DNA from: Flavimobilis rhizosphaerae
GTDB taxonomy: Bacteria > Actinomycetota > Actinomycetes > Actinomycetales > Cellulomonadaceae
Direction: 5' to 3'
Length of the DNA: 64,000 bases
NCBI RefSeq assembly: GCF_014852685.1
Contig: NZ_JACZDF010000003.1
Coordinates: 434,001-498,000, forward strand
In this document: piece by piece, positions 46,124-54,172 of the stretch
Position numbering within the stretch: the stretch's first letter is position 1
Layout: the number at the start of each line of letters is the position of its first letter
The notes under the pieces: generated by a model
The model's database searches: none
What the model was told of the DNA's origin: nothing
Seen by the model: the letters and a program-made list of their open reading frames with translations, nothing else
Position numbers and translations under genes: made by a program

Positions 46124-47344
46124 GTGAACATCTTGTCCTTCTCCGCGTCGCACCACGACCTCGACCTCGACCTGCTCGAGATGCTCGGGTCGGTGGGTCC
46201 GGGGCTCGCGCGTGACGTCGTCGCGCCCGCCCCGGGGATCGTCGTCCCTCCGGCCGGCGCGGTCGTCCTCGCGACGTGCAACCGCGTCGAGGTCTACGTC
46301 GAGGCCGACGATGCGGCCGAGGCGACCGCGCGCGTCGCCGCCGTCGTCGGTGCGGCCACCGGTCTGCCGCGCGCCGAGGTCACGGCCTCGCTCACGCGTC
46401 GGACGGGCGTCGACGCGGCCCGGCACCTCCTGCGCGTCGCCTCGGGCCTCGAGTCGATGGTCGTCGGTGAGCGCGAGATCGCCGGCCAGGTGCGTCGGGC
46501 CGCGGTCCGCGCGCGTGAGCTCGGCACGTCGACACCAGCGCTCGACCTCCTCTTCGAGGAGGCGTCGCGCACGTCGCGTCGCGTCGAGGCCGCGACGGGC
46601 CTCGGCGCCGTCGGCCGCTCCGTCGTCGGCGTCGGTCTCGACCTCGCGGGGGAGAGCCTGCCGCCGTGGCGGCAGGTGCGGGCCGTGCTCGTCGGCACGG
46701 GCTCGTACGCGGGGGCGGCCTTCGCGGCGCTCCGCAGCCGCGGCGTCGTCGACGTCCGCGTCCACTCCCGCTCGGGTCGCGCCGAGGGCTTCGCGCACGC
46801 GCGCGGCGGCCTCGCGGTCGTGGGCGACGGCCTCGTCGACGCGGTCGCCGACGCCGACCTCGTCGTCTCGTGCTCGGGTCGTGTCGGGCATGTCCTCGAC
46901 GCGGCGGGCGTCGCGTTGGCACGCGAGCGTGCGACCGACCGCGCCGAGCGTCGGGCGCACGAGCCCGACCCGACGGTGCGTCCCCTCGTCATCCTCGACC
47001 TCGCTCTGCGCCGCGACGTCGAGGCCGCGGTCGGTGACGTCGAGGGTGTCCTGCTTCTCGACCTCGCGACGATCGGTGCGCACGCCCCCGCGGCGGGGCC
47101 GCGACCGGTCGCGCACGCGGAGGCACTCGTCGAGGAAGGTGTCGCCGGTCTCTCGGGCCGCGAGCTGCGCCGCCGCGTCGACGCCGCCGTCAAGGACGAG
47201 GCGCTCGCCCTCACAGCGGCGGCCGAGCGCGAGGCTGCAACCGCGGGCGGCGACGCCCGCGCGGCGCGTCGCAACGCGTACGCGCGCCGCCACGCAGCGC
47301 TCCTCGCGGCGAAGGCGGCGGCTGCGCATCGTCTCACGCACTGA
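46124..47344 (+). CDS. hemA: Glutamyl-tRNA reductase
   Basis: 406 residues. AVVLATCNRVEVYVEADDA carries the catalytic Cys 52, ARHLLRVASGLESMVVGEREIAGQVRRA and FEEASRTSRRVEAATGLGAVGRSVVGVGLDLA are hallmark blocks, and VLVGTGSYAGAAFAALRSRGV is the NADPH fold. The C-terminal dimerisation helix is rather short and Ala-rich. It reduces glutamyl-tRNA to glutamate-1-semialdehyde, the entry step of the pathway. GTG start (VNILSFSASHHDLDLDLLEML). It is divergent from hemE, so both directions of the heme locus start at one control region. Confidence 0.93.
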   Translation: MNILSFSASHHDLDLDLLEMLGSVGPGLARDVVAPAPGIVVPPAGAVVLATCNRVEVYVEADDAAEATARVAAVVGAATGLPRAEVTASLTRRTGVDAARHLLRVASGLESMVVGEREIAGQVRRAAVRARELGTSTPALDLLFEEASRTSRRVEAATGLGAVGRSVVGVGLDLAGESLPPWRQVRAVLVGTGSYAGAAFAALRSRGVVDVRVHSRSGRAEGFAHARGGLAVVGDGLVDAVADADLVVSCSGRVGHVLDAAGVALARERATDRAERRAHEPDPTVRPLVILDLALRRDVEAAVGDVEGVLLLDLATIGAHAPAAGPRPVAHAEALVEEGVAGLSGRELRRRVDAAVKDEALALTAAAEREAATAGGDARAARRNAYARRHAALLAAKAAAAHRLTH

Positions 47345-47485
47345 CGCACAGGGTCTCGCCCCGACGGCGGGTCCCGACGTACGGTGGTCGGGCCCGTGCA
47401 CGGTCCGACCGTGCGGGGGACGCTCGAGGGAGACGGCGACGCACGTCGCCGTCGGGCGTGAGCACGGACGACGACGCTGGGACGG

Positions 47486-49405
47486 ATGACGACGATGTGG
47501 ACTGACGCGCGACGCACGACCGTGAGGGCCGGCCGCCCTGCCCGACACCGGGGCGGGCGCGCTGCCGCGCTTGTGAGCGCTGCGGCGCTCGTCGTGGGGG
47601 TCGGCGTGCCGGTCGTCGAGGCGGCGCCCGCTGCCGCTGTGCCCGTGGCTGCGGCGCCCGTAGCCGCGGCGAACAACGGCGACGGGCAGACGTTCGACAC
47701 CGCGCTCGGCCGCTTCGACGCGGGCCGCATCATCACCGACGAGGTCTTCTTCGCAGGCGCCGACCTCAGCGCCGCACAGGTCCAGACGTTCCTCGAGGGC
47801 AAGGTCCCGGACTGCGCCGCGACGACAGGGCCGGCGTGCCTCAAGGACTTCCGCCTCACGACCGCGTCGGTCAAGGCCAACGACTACTGCCGCGCGTACA
47901 AGGGCGCGAAGAACGAGCGCGCGTCGGCCGTCATCTCCAAGGTCGCCGCCGCGTGCGGGGTGAGCGCGAAGTCGCTCCTCGTGCTGCTCCAGAAGGAGCA
48001 GGGACTCGTCACCGCGAAGGCGCCCTCGCAGCGTCAGTACGACGCCGCGACCGGCTTCGCATGCCCCGACAGCGGCGGGTGCAACCCGGAGAACGCAGGG
48101 TTCTTCAACCAGGTGTACGGCGCAGGGCGGCAGTACCAGCGGTACGCCAAGGAGACCGGCATCTACAACTGGCGACCCGCGGGCGAGACACACGAGATCC
48201 TCTATCACCCGACCCGCAGCTGTGGCACGCGGACGGTGACGATCGCCAACAAGGCCACCGCAGGTCTCTACTACTACACGCCCTACACCCCGAACGCGGC
48301 CGCGATGGCGAACCTCTCCGGCACCGGTGACGAGTGCTCGTCGTATGGCAACCGCAACTTCTGGCGTCTCTTCACGCAGTGGTTCGGCTCGACGACGGTG
48401 AGCGTCACTGGCCCGGTCCAGGTGGCGTGGCTGCGGGCGGGCGGCGTCGACGGTAGCTTCGGACGGCAGCAGTCGGCGGTCCGTTGCTCGACGGGCTCGC
48501 CCCGCTACTGTGTGCAGACGTTCGTGGGCGGCACCGTCGCGTCGTCGGGGTCGTCGGGCTTCACGATGCCGGGCTCGGCGATCCGCACGCGCTGGGTGGC
48601 GGGCGGCTCCGAGAAGGGCGCGCTCGGCTGGCCCAAGGCCGCGCAGCGGTGCGGCGCGGGCGGTGTGTGCACGCAGAAGTTCACGGGCGGGTACGCGGCG
48701 ACCTCGCCGAAGACCGGGACGCGCGCGGTGCTCGGGCGCCTCTCGACCGCGTGGGTGAAGGCCGGTGGACGCAACGGTGCGCTCGGCCTGCCGCGTGCCG
48801 AGCAGCGGTGCACGCGGTCCGGGAAGTCGTGCACGCAGAAGTTCCAGGGCGGGTACGCGACGACGCACCCGACGTACGGCACACGGACCGTCACGGGCGA
48901 CTTCTCGTCCCGCTGGGTGCGCACGGGCGGGCGGAACGGGTCGCTCGGCTGGCCGACGACGTCGCGCTACTGCTCGAAGGTCAAGGGCGGTGCGACGGCG
49001 TGCGGCCAGCGCTTCGCGAAGGGCGCGATCACGTCCCACACGCGGTTCGGCGTCCAGCACGTCAACGGTCGCATCGGTGCGGAGTGGCTCGCGCGCGCGA
49101 AGGCGGGCCGCTCGGTCGGGTACGCGAAGGCCCCGACGAGCTGCTCGAAGCGCAAGGGCGTCAACACGTGCCGGCAGGAGTTCGCGAAGGCGACGCTCGT
49201 GTCGCGCACGGGCAAGCCCACGGTCGCGGTGACGGGCATCAACCGCACGCTGTTCCTCAAGAACGAGAAGAAGCTCGGCCTGCCGACGTCGGACCGCACG
49301 TGCTCGGGCAAGGGCAAGAAGAGGGTGTGCACGCAGTCGTTCGCGAAGGGCAAGATCGTCAAGAAGGGCTCGGGGCGGTCGAAGGTCGTGCTCGCGCGTC
49401 GCTGA
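47486..49405 (+). CDS. Secreted LGFP-repeat protein with lysozyme-like N-terminal domain
   Basis: 639 residues. A long signal peptide (basic start, then AAALVSAAALVVGVGVPVVEA) is followed by an Ala/Pro-rich linker. About 65-310 contains VSAKSLLVLLQKEQGLVTAK, FFNQVYGAGRQYQRYAKETG and NFWRLFTQWFG, a block I know from actinobacterial secreted 'hemagglutinin-like' proteins and which has an E-Q-G-L pattern like goose-type lysozymes. About 315-635 holds six or so ~50-residue LGFP-type repeats (W..aGG.nG.LG.P....C......C.Q.F.GG) with paired cysteines. LGFP repeats bind the mycolate/peptidoglycan layer in corynebacteria; here it probably binds the cell wall. Confidence 0.8.
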   Translation: MTTMWTDARRTTVRAGRPARHRGGRAAALVSAAALVVGVGVPVVEAAPAAAVPVAAAPVAAANNGDGQTFDTALGRFDAGRIITDEVFFAGADLSAAQVQTFLEGKVPDCAATTGPACLKDFRLTTASVKANDYCRAYKGAKNERASAVISKVAAACGVSAKSLLVLLQKEQGLVTAKAPSQRQYDAATGFACPDSGGCNPENAGFFNQVYGAGRQYQRYAKETGIYNWRPAGETHEILYHPTRSCGTRTVTIANKATAGLYYYTPYTPNAAAMANLSGTGDECSSYGNRNFWRLFTQWFGSTTVSVTGPVQVAWLRAGGVDGSFGRQQSAVRCSTGSPRYCVQTFVGGTVASSGSSGFTMPGSAIRTRWVAGGSEKGALGWPKAAQRCGAGGVCTQKFTGGYAATSPKTGTRAVLGRLSTAWVKAGGRNGALGLPRAEQRCTRSGKSCTQKFQGGYATTHPTYGTRTVTGDFSSRWVRTGGRNGSLGWPTTSRYCSKVKGGATACGQRFAKGAITSHTRFGVQHVNGRIGAEWLARAKAGRSVGYAKAPTSCSKRKGVNTCRQEFAKATLVSRTGKPTVAVTGINRTLFLKNEKKLGLPTSDRTCSGKGKKRVCTQSFAKGKIVKKGSGRSKVVLARR

Positions 49406-49525
49406 CGACGGACGGCTGAGCACGCTCTCATTCGCAGGCGACGTCCAGCGAGCGTCGAGGTTCGCGTCAGCGCACCGCGGTGAACTCAGAGTGAACACAC
49501 ACCCGAGCGATCCCCGGAGCCCGCC

Positions 49526-50122
49526 GTGCAGCACCTTCCTCTTGTCCTCGCCGATCTTGTCGCGATCAGCGTCCTCGTCCTCGCGGTCTACCACCCGCGG
49601 CACCGGCGCAAGGACCTCGCCGTCGCGTTCTTCGGCGTCAACGTCGGGGTCATGGCGGTCGCGGTCGTCCTCTCGGGCACGACGGTCGGTGCGGGGCTCG
49701 GCCTCGGGCTCTTCGGTGTCCTCTCGATCATCCGGCTGCGGTCGACCGAGCTGAGCCAGCGGGAGGTCGCGTACTACTTCGTGGCACTCGCGCTCGGGCT
49801 CGTCTCGGGCCTCGGGGCGACGAGCGTCGCCGTGACGGCGGCGTTGCTCGCTGGCCTCGTCGCAGTTCTCGCGGTCGTCGACGCGCCGGGCTTCCTCGGG
49901 CGTGACCGGGAACGGCTCGTCGTCCTCGACGCCGCGTACACGGACGACGTGGCGCTCGCGGACGCGGTCGAGCGTCTGCTCGGGGTGCGTCCGCACACGC
50001 TCGACGTGGTGCGGCTCGACCTCGTCAACGACTCGACGACGGTGACGGTCCGGTTCCGTGATCCGCGCGGCGGGCGTGCCGTCGTGGGTGACGCGGCGCT
50101 GCCCGTCGCGGTGACGGCATGA
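49526..50122 (+). CDS. DUF4956 membrane protein
   Basis: 198 residues with about five membrane helices in the first 120 residues (LVLADLVAISVLVLAVY, AVAFFGVNVGVMAVAVVLSG, GAGLGLGLFGVLSIIRLRST) and a soluble C-terminal ferredoxin-like part. GLGLFGVLSIIRLRSTELSQREVAYYFVALALGLVSGLG is the DUF4956 signature. DUF4956 genes are typically next to VTC-domain and CotH genes, as here with the VTC gene (ATGA overlap), and are thought to act with polyphosphate or spore-coat-like kinase functions. GTG start at 49526. Confidence 0.85.
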   Translation: MQHLPLVLADLVAISVLVLAVYHPRHRRKDLAVAFFGVNVGVMAVAVVLSGTTVGAGLGLGLFGVLSIIRLRSTELSQREVAYYFVALALGLVSGLGATSVAVTAALLAGLVAVLAVVDAPGFLGRDRERLVVLDAAYTDDVALADAVERLLGVRPHTLDVVRLDLVNDSTTVTVRFRDPRGGRAVVGDAALPVAVTA

Positions 50123-50910
50123 GCGCGGCGCTGCTCGACGCCCCGGCCTGGGCCGGTGCGGTCGAGGGTCTCGCGCCGGTGGGGCTCGACGAGCTCGTCG
50201 CGACGGCGGGCCTGCTCGCGCGCGTCGACCGCAAGTACGTCGTGCCCCTCCCTGTCGTCGCCGCGGTCGTCGGCCGGCTTGCGGGCGTCCGGGTCCTCGA
50301 GGTCGGCGGGCGTCGGGCGTCGGCGTACGGCTCCGTGTACTTCGACACGCCGGACCTCGCGTGTTTCCGCATGTCCGCGCACGCGCGTCGCCGCCGGGTC
50401 AAGGTGCGTTCGCGCACGTACCTCGACTCGGGTGTCGCGTTCACGGAGGTGAAGACGCGCGGTCCGCGCGGGCTCACGGTCAAGGACCGGCAGCCCCGTG
50501 CGGGGGCGGACGACGCTCTCGGCGCGGACGATCGCGACTACGTCGCAGGCGTCCTGCGCGCACGGGTGCCTTCCGACGGCGCCCTGCGGCCGGTGACGCT
50601 CGCGCCGGTGCTGCGGACGACGTACACGCGGACGACGCTCGCGCTCCCGGACGGTGCCCGTGCGACCGTCGACCTCGACCTCGTGTGGCGCACGCCCGGC
50701 GGCACGGTGGCGTGTGGTGTCGAGGGCGTCGCCGTCGTCGAGACGAAGTCGCCCGGCGGGGCGACGGTGCTCGACCGGGCGCTGTGGCGCGCGGGCGTGC
50801 GGCCCTCGCGGTTGTCGAAGTTCGGGGCGGGCCTCGTCGTGCTCGACCCGTCGCTCCCTGCGCACCGGTGGTGCTCGACGCTCCGCCGGCTCCCGCTGCA
50901 CGCGGCCTGA
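50119..50910 (+). CDS. VTC-domain protein (polyphosphate polymerase-like)
   Basis: 263 residues of the CYTH-like VTC domain. ARVDRKYVVPLPVVAAVVGRL (first basic residues of the tunnel), YGSVYFDTPDLACFRMSAHARRRRVKVRSRTYLDSGVAFTEVKTRGPRGLTVKDR (R-x-K-x-R and E-V-K runs that bind phosphates and metal), VLRTTYTRTTLALPDGARATVDLDLVW and VVETKSPG follow the VTC4 tunnel enzyme pattern. In yeast VTC4 polymerises ATP gamma-phosphates into polyphosphate. Whether this bacterial version does so is unproven; the polyphosphatase-family gene two genes on fits. Confidence 0.82.
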   Translation: MSAALLDAPAWAGAVEGLAPVGLDELVATAGLLARVDRKYVVPLPVVAAVVGRLAGVRVLEVGGRRASAYGSVYFDTPDLACFRMSAHARRRRVKVRSRTYLDSGVAFTEVKTRGPRGLTVKDRQPRAGADDALGADDRDYVAGVLRARVPSDGALRPVTLAPVLRTTYTRTTLALPDGARATVDLDLVWRTPGGTVACGVEGVAVVETKSPGGATVLDRALWRAGVRPSRLSKFGAGLVVLDPSLPAHRWCSTLRRLPLHAA

Positions 50911-51018
50911 GCCGCGCGACGCTCCTGCGGCCCTGAGCCGCTCCTGCGACCCCGGTCGCGCGCTTGTTCCTGCCGTGGCCTGCCGGCCCGGCTCCCCCTG
51001 CCTGGAAGGTGCCCTCCC

Positions 51019-53064
51019 ATGACTCGTCTGTCCTCCCTCGGTCCCACGACCCGCTCCGCGCGCCCGGACCGGTCCGCTCGCGCTGGTGCGCGGCGGCGGC
51101 TCACTGCCGCGACGCTCCTCGGCCTTGGCGGCGCGGCGCTGCTTGCCGGCTGCACCGACGATGCGACCGCGACCGACCCTGCGGACCCGGCGACCCTGAG
51201 CGCCGCCGAGGCGGAGGCGGTCGTCGCGGACGCGTCGCTCGACGCCGCGACCGTGCTCGCGGAGAACGCCAACGCCTCGGTGACGACGCCCGACGAGTGG
51301 GCGTCCGATGACGTCGTCGACGTCGCGCTCGCGGGCGACGCCGCGACGACGACGGGCACGGGCGTGACGTCGTCGGGCGGGGTCGTGACGATCTCGGCGG
51401 CGGGGGTCTACCGGCTCTCGGGCGAGCTGGCCGGGTCGGTCGTCGTCGCGGCGCCCGACGACGCACGTGTCGTCCTCGTGCTTGACGGCGTGACGATCAC
51501 GTCGCCGACGTCGGCCGCGATCGCCGTGACGAGCGCGGACGACGTCGTCCTCCACCTGGCCGACGGGTCGACGAACGTCGTCGAGGACGCGACGCAGCGC
51601 GCGGACGGGGACGAGGCCGACGCCGCCGTGTGGTCGGACGCCGACCTCACGGTGTCGGGCTCGGGAACGCTTGCCGTGACGGCGCACGTCAACGACGGGA
51701 TCGTCGCGACGGACGATCTCGCGGTGCTCGACGGCACGCTCACGGTGACCGCGGTCGACGACGGCCTGCGCGGCAAGGACGCGCTCGAGATCCGTGGTGG
51801 GTCGGTGACGATCGACGCGGGCGGGGACGGTCTGACGAGCGACGAGGACGAGGACCTGACGTCGGGCACCGTGACGCTCACGGGTGGTGACGTCGTCGTC
51901 ACCGCGGGCGACGACGGCGTGCAGGCGACGACGGACGTCGTCGTCACGGGCGGGACACTCACGGTGTCGGCGGGCGGCGGGGCGGACGGCGCGTCCGCGT
52001 CGGCCTCGGTGTCCTCGGACGGGGAGACCGCGAAGTCGCACGGGGTCACGGCGGGCGTCCACCTCGTCGTGGCGGGGGGCGAGCTCGAGGTCGATGCGGC
52101 CGAGGACGCGCTCACGAGCGACGGCGCGCTGCGCGTCGAGGGCGGGTCCCTCACGCTCGCGGCGGGTGACGACGGGCTGCACGCGGACACGGCGCTGACG
52201 ATCGCCGCGGGCGACGTCACGGTGACGCGGTCTGAGGAGGGCGTCGAGAGCTTCGCGATCCGGGTCGAGGGCGGGACGGTCGACGTCACGGCGTCGGACG
52301 ACGGGTTCAACGCGTCGGGCGACAGGCCGGGCACGTCGTCGTCGTCGTCGACGACGTCGGAGGCGGCCGGCTCGGACCGCGCGCGACCCACGGACATGCC
52401 GACGGACATGCCGACGGACATGCCGACGGACATGCCGACGGGAGGCCCTGGCGACGGCGGCACACGCCCCACGGAGGCGCCCGCCGACGGCACCCGACCA
52501 GAGCGGCCCGCCGACGGGGGGAACGGCACCGCGAGCGACCCGGCGCGCGGCGGCCAGGGCGGCGGCCCCGGCGGAGGGGGCGGATCGGAGGCCGACGGCG
52601 GGCAGAGCCTCGTCGTCGCGGGCGGAACCGTCACGGTGAGCGCGGGCGGCGACGGCCTCGACTCGAACGGCTCGCTCACCGTGAGCGGCGGCACCGTCGT
52701 CGTCGGCGGCTCCCGCGACCCCGAGAGCGCGTTCGACGTCAACGGGACGTTCGCGCTCACGGGCGGCACCGTTCTTGCGACAGGCGCGACCGGGATGAAC
52801 GAGTCGCCGGACCCGGACGCGTCGACGCAGGCGTGGCTCCAGTCGAACCTCACGACAACCCTCGCCGCGGGCACGCGCCTCACGCTCGTCGACGCGTCGG
52901 GCGCCACGATCCTCACGCTCACGGCGTCGGGACAGGCGACGCAGGTCCTCGTCTCGTCGGCGGACCTCACCGACGCGGCGAGCTACACGCTCACGGCGGA
53001 CGGCGCCGAGGTCGCGACCGTCGTCGCGGGCGAGGCCCCCGCCGGAGGGCGCGGCGGTCGGTGA
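51019..53064 (+). CDS. Lipoprotein with carbohydrate-binding beta-repeat domain (DUF4353-like)
   Basis: 681 residues. A signal peptide with lipobox (LGLGGAALLAGC) anchors it outside the membrane. The main part is a long row of ~20-residue beta-strand repeats (for example LTVSGSGTLAVTAHVNDGIV, LTVTAVDDGLRGKDALEI, VTIDAGGDGLTSDEDEDL) with DGL/DG turns, as in 'carbohydrate-binding domain-containing' proteins that accompany DUF4956/VTC/CotH genes. A flexible Ser/Pro/Gly linker (about 440-535) interrupts it and includes a PTDM tandem repeat. CotH itself, which often completes this set, is absent. The likely role is at the cell surface; the ligand is unknown. Confidence 0.75.
   Translation: MTRLSSLGPTTRSARPDRSARAGARRRLTAATLLGLGGAALLAGCTDDATATDPADPATLSAAEAEAVVADASLDAATVLAENANASVTTPDEWASDDVVDVALAGDAATTTGTGVTSSGGVVTISAAGVYRLSGELAGSVVVAAPDDARVVLVLDGVTITSPTSAAIAVTSADDVVLHLADGSTNVVEDATQRADGDEADAAVWSDADLTVSGSGTLAVTAHVNDGIVATDDLAVLDGTLTVTAVDDGLRGKDALEIRGGSVTIDAGGDGLTSDEDEDLTSGTVTLTGGDVVVTAGDDGVQATTDVVVTGGTLTVSAGGGADGASASASVSSDGETAKSHGVTAGVHLVVAGGELEVDAAEDALTSDGALRVEGGSLTLAAGDDGLHADTALTIAAGDVTVTRSEEGVESFAIRVEGGTVDVTASDDGFNASGDRPGTSSSSSTTSEAAGSDRARPTDMPTDMPTDMPTDMPTGGPGDGGTRPTEAPADGTRPERPADGGNGTASDPARGGQGGGPGGGGGSEADGGQSLVVAGGTVTVSAGGDGLDSNGSLTVSGGTVVVGGSRDPESAFDVNGTFALTGGTVLATGATGMNESPDPDASTQAWLQSNLTTTLAAGTRLTLVDASGATILTLTASGQATQVLVSSADLTDAASYTLTADGAEVATVVAGEAPAGGRGGR
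52387..52440 (+). repeat. 12-bp tandem repeat (PTDM) in the lipoprotein linker
   Basis: CCGACGGACATG is repeated four times (first unit CCCACGGACATG), encoding PTDM four times and ending at PTGG. It is in the disordered linker, so copy number could vary without loss of frame. Confidence 0.85.
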
Positions 53065-53119
53065 GCCGCGCGGGGCGCGGCACTTCGGGCCGGGGCCCGC
53101 ACACCTGTAGCGTCGCACC

Positions 53120-54043
53120 ATGAGGCTGGGAGTCTTGGACGTCGGGTCCAACACGGTGCACATGCTCGTCGTCGACGCGGAGCGTGGCCGCCCGCACGTG
53201 CCCGTCGCGAACCGTCGTTCGATCGTGCGGCTCATGCGTTTCCTCGAGCCCGACGGCTCGATCGGCGCGGAGGGGGTCGACCTCATCCTCGCGGGCGTCC
53301 GCGACGGCCGCGAGCTCGCGCGCGAGCACGGCATCGCGGAGCTGCTCGTCCTCGTGACGTCGGCGATCCGTGAGGCACCCAACGGCGGCGACGTCATCGC
53401 GCGCATCGAGGAGATCCTCGGCGAGCAGATCGCCATCCTCTCGGGCGAGGAGGAGGCCGCGCTGACGTTCCTCGCGGCGCGCCGCTGGCACGGGTGGGGT
53501 GCGGGACGCATCCTCCTGCTCGACATCGGCGGGGGGTCGCTCGAGGTCGCATACGGCGTCGGCGAGGTGCCGGACGTCGCGTTCTCGCTGCCGCTCGGCG
53601 CGGGCCGCTCGACGATCCAGTTCCTCGACACGGACGTCTCGACGGCCGAGCAGGTCGAGGCGCTGCGTCACCACGCGCGGGCGGTCCTCGCGGACGCGCT
53701 CGGCGAGCTCGACGAGCGGCCTCGGCCCGACCACGTCGTCGCGACGTCGAAGACGTTCCGCTCGCTCGCGCGGCTCGCGGGCATGCAGGTCGAGGCTGTC
53801 GGCCCCGACGACCGCTGGCGGCTGCGCCGTTCGATGCTCGCCGACTGGGTGCCGCGCCTGGCGCGGCTCACGGCGCAGGGCCGCACCGAGCTTCCCGGGA
53901 TCACGCCCGAGCGGACGTACCAGATTGTCGGCGGCGCGATCGTCGCCGAGGAGGCGATGCGGGCACTCAAGGTCGCCGAGGTCGAGATCTGCCCGTGGGC
54001 GATGCGTGAGGGTGCGATCCTGCGCCGGACCGACACGCTCTGA
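53120..54043 (+). CDS. ppx: Ppx/GppA phosphatase family protein
   Basis: 307 residues. RLGVLDVGSNTVHMLVVDAERG is phosphate-1 of the actin-like ATPase fold, LLVLVTSAIREAPNG the adenosine-side loop (tSA.Rea.N), IAILSGEEEAALTFLA the catalytic Glu region, and ILLLDIGGGSLEVAYG phosphate-2 (DiGGGS.E). The family removes terminal phosphates from polyphosphate or pppGpp. It lies 55 bases after the surface-lipoprotein gene and downstream of the VTC gene, which suggests a polyphosphate theme. A strong terminator follows. Confidence 0.9.
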   Translation: MRLGVLDVGSNTVHMLVVDAERGRPHVPVANRRSIVRLMRFLEPDGSIGAEGVDLILAGVRDGRELAREHGIAELLVLVTSAIREAPNGGDVIARIEEILGEQIAILSGEEEAALTFLAARRWHGWGAGRILLLDIGGGSLEVAYGVGEVPDVAFSLPLGAGRSTIQFLDTDVSTAEQVEALRHHARAVLADALGELDERPRPDHVVATSKTFRSLARLAGMQVEAVGPDDRWRLRRSMLADWVPRLARLTAQGRTELPGITPERTYQIVGGAIVAEEAMRALKVAEVEICPWAMREGAILRRTDTL

Positions 54044-54129
54044 CCGTCTCCTCGAGGCTGGCACGTCGAGCGGCTCGCCCCGGGGTACGTCGGGCAGCGC
54101 GTCGCGACCCGCTCAGGAACGGGGACGTC

Positions 54130-54163
54130 GACGCCCCGGGCACCGTGCGGTGCCCGGGGCGTC
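54130..54163. terminator. Bidirectional terminator between ppx and purB
   Basis: GACGCCCCGGGCACC and GGTGCCCGGGGCGTC form a perfect 15-bp stem with a GTGC loop. The two genes converge on it. Confidence 0.85.
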
Positions 54164-54172
54164 GTGCGCGCG

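Noticed and set aside
46109-49996. Very long antisense reading frame (over 1200 codons) opposite hemA and the LGFP gene
   Set aside because: A shadow frame of GC-rich coding DNA: Arg/Gly/Pro-rich, no recognisable domain, and it covers two well-supported genes on the other strand.
49774-53631. Second antisense frame of similar length opposite the VTC/lipoprotein/ppx genes
   Set aside because: The same composition bias; no conserved motif and it overlaps three real genes.
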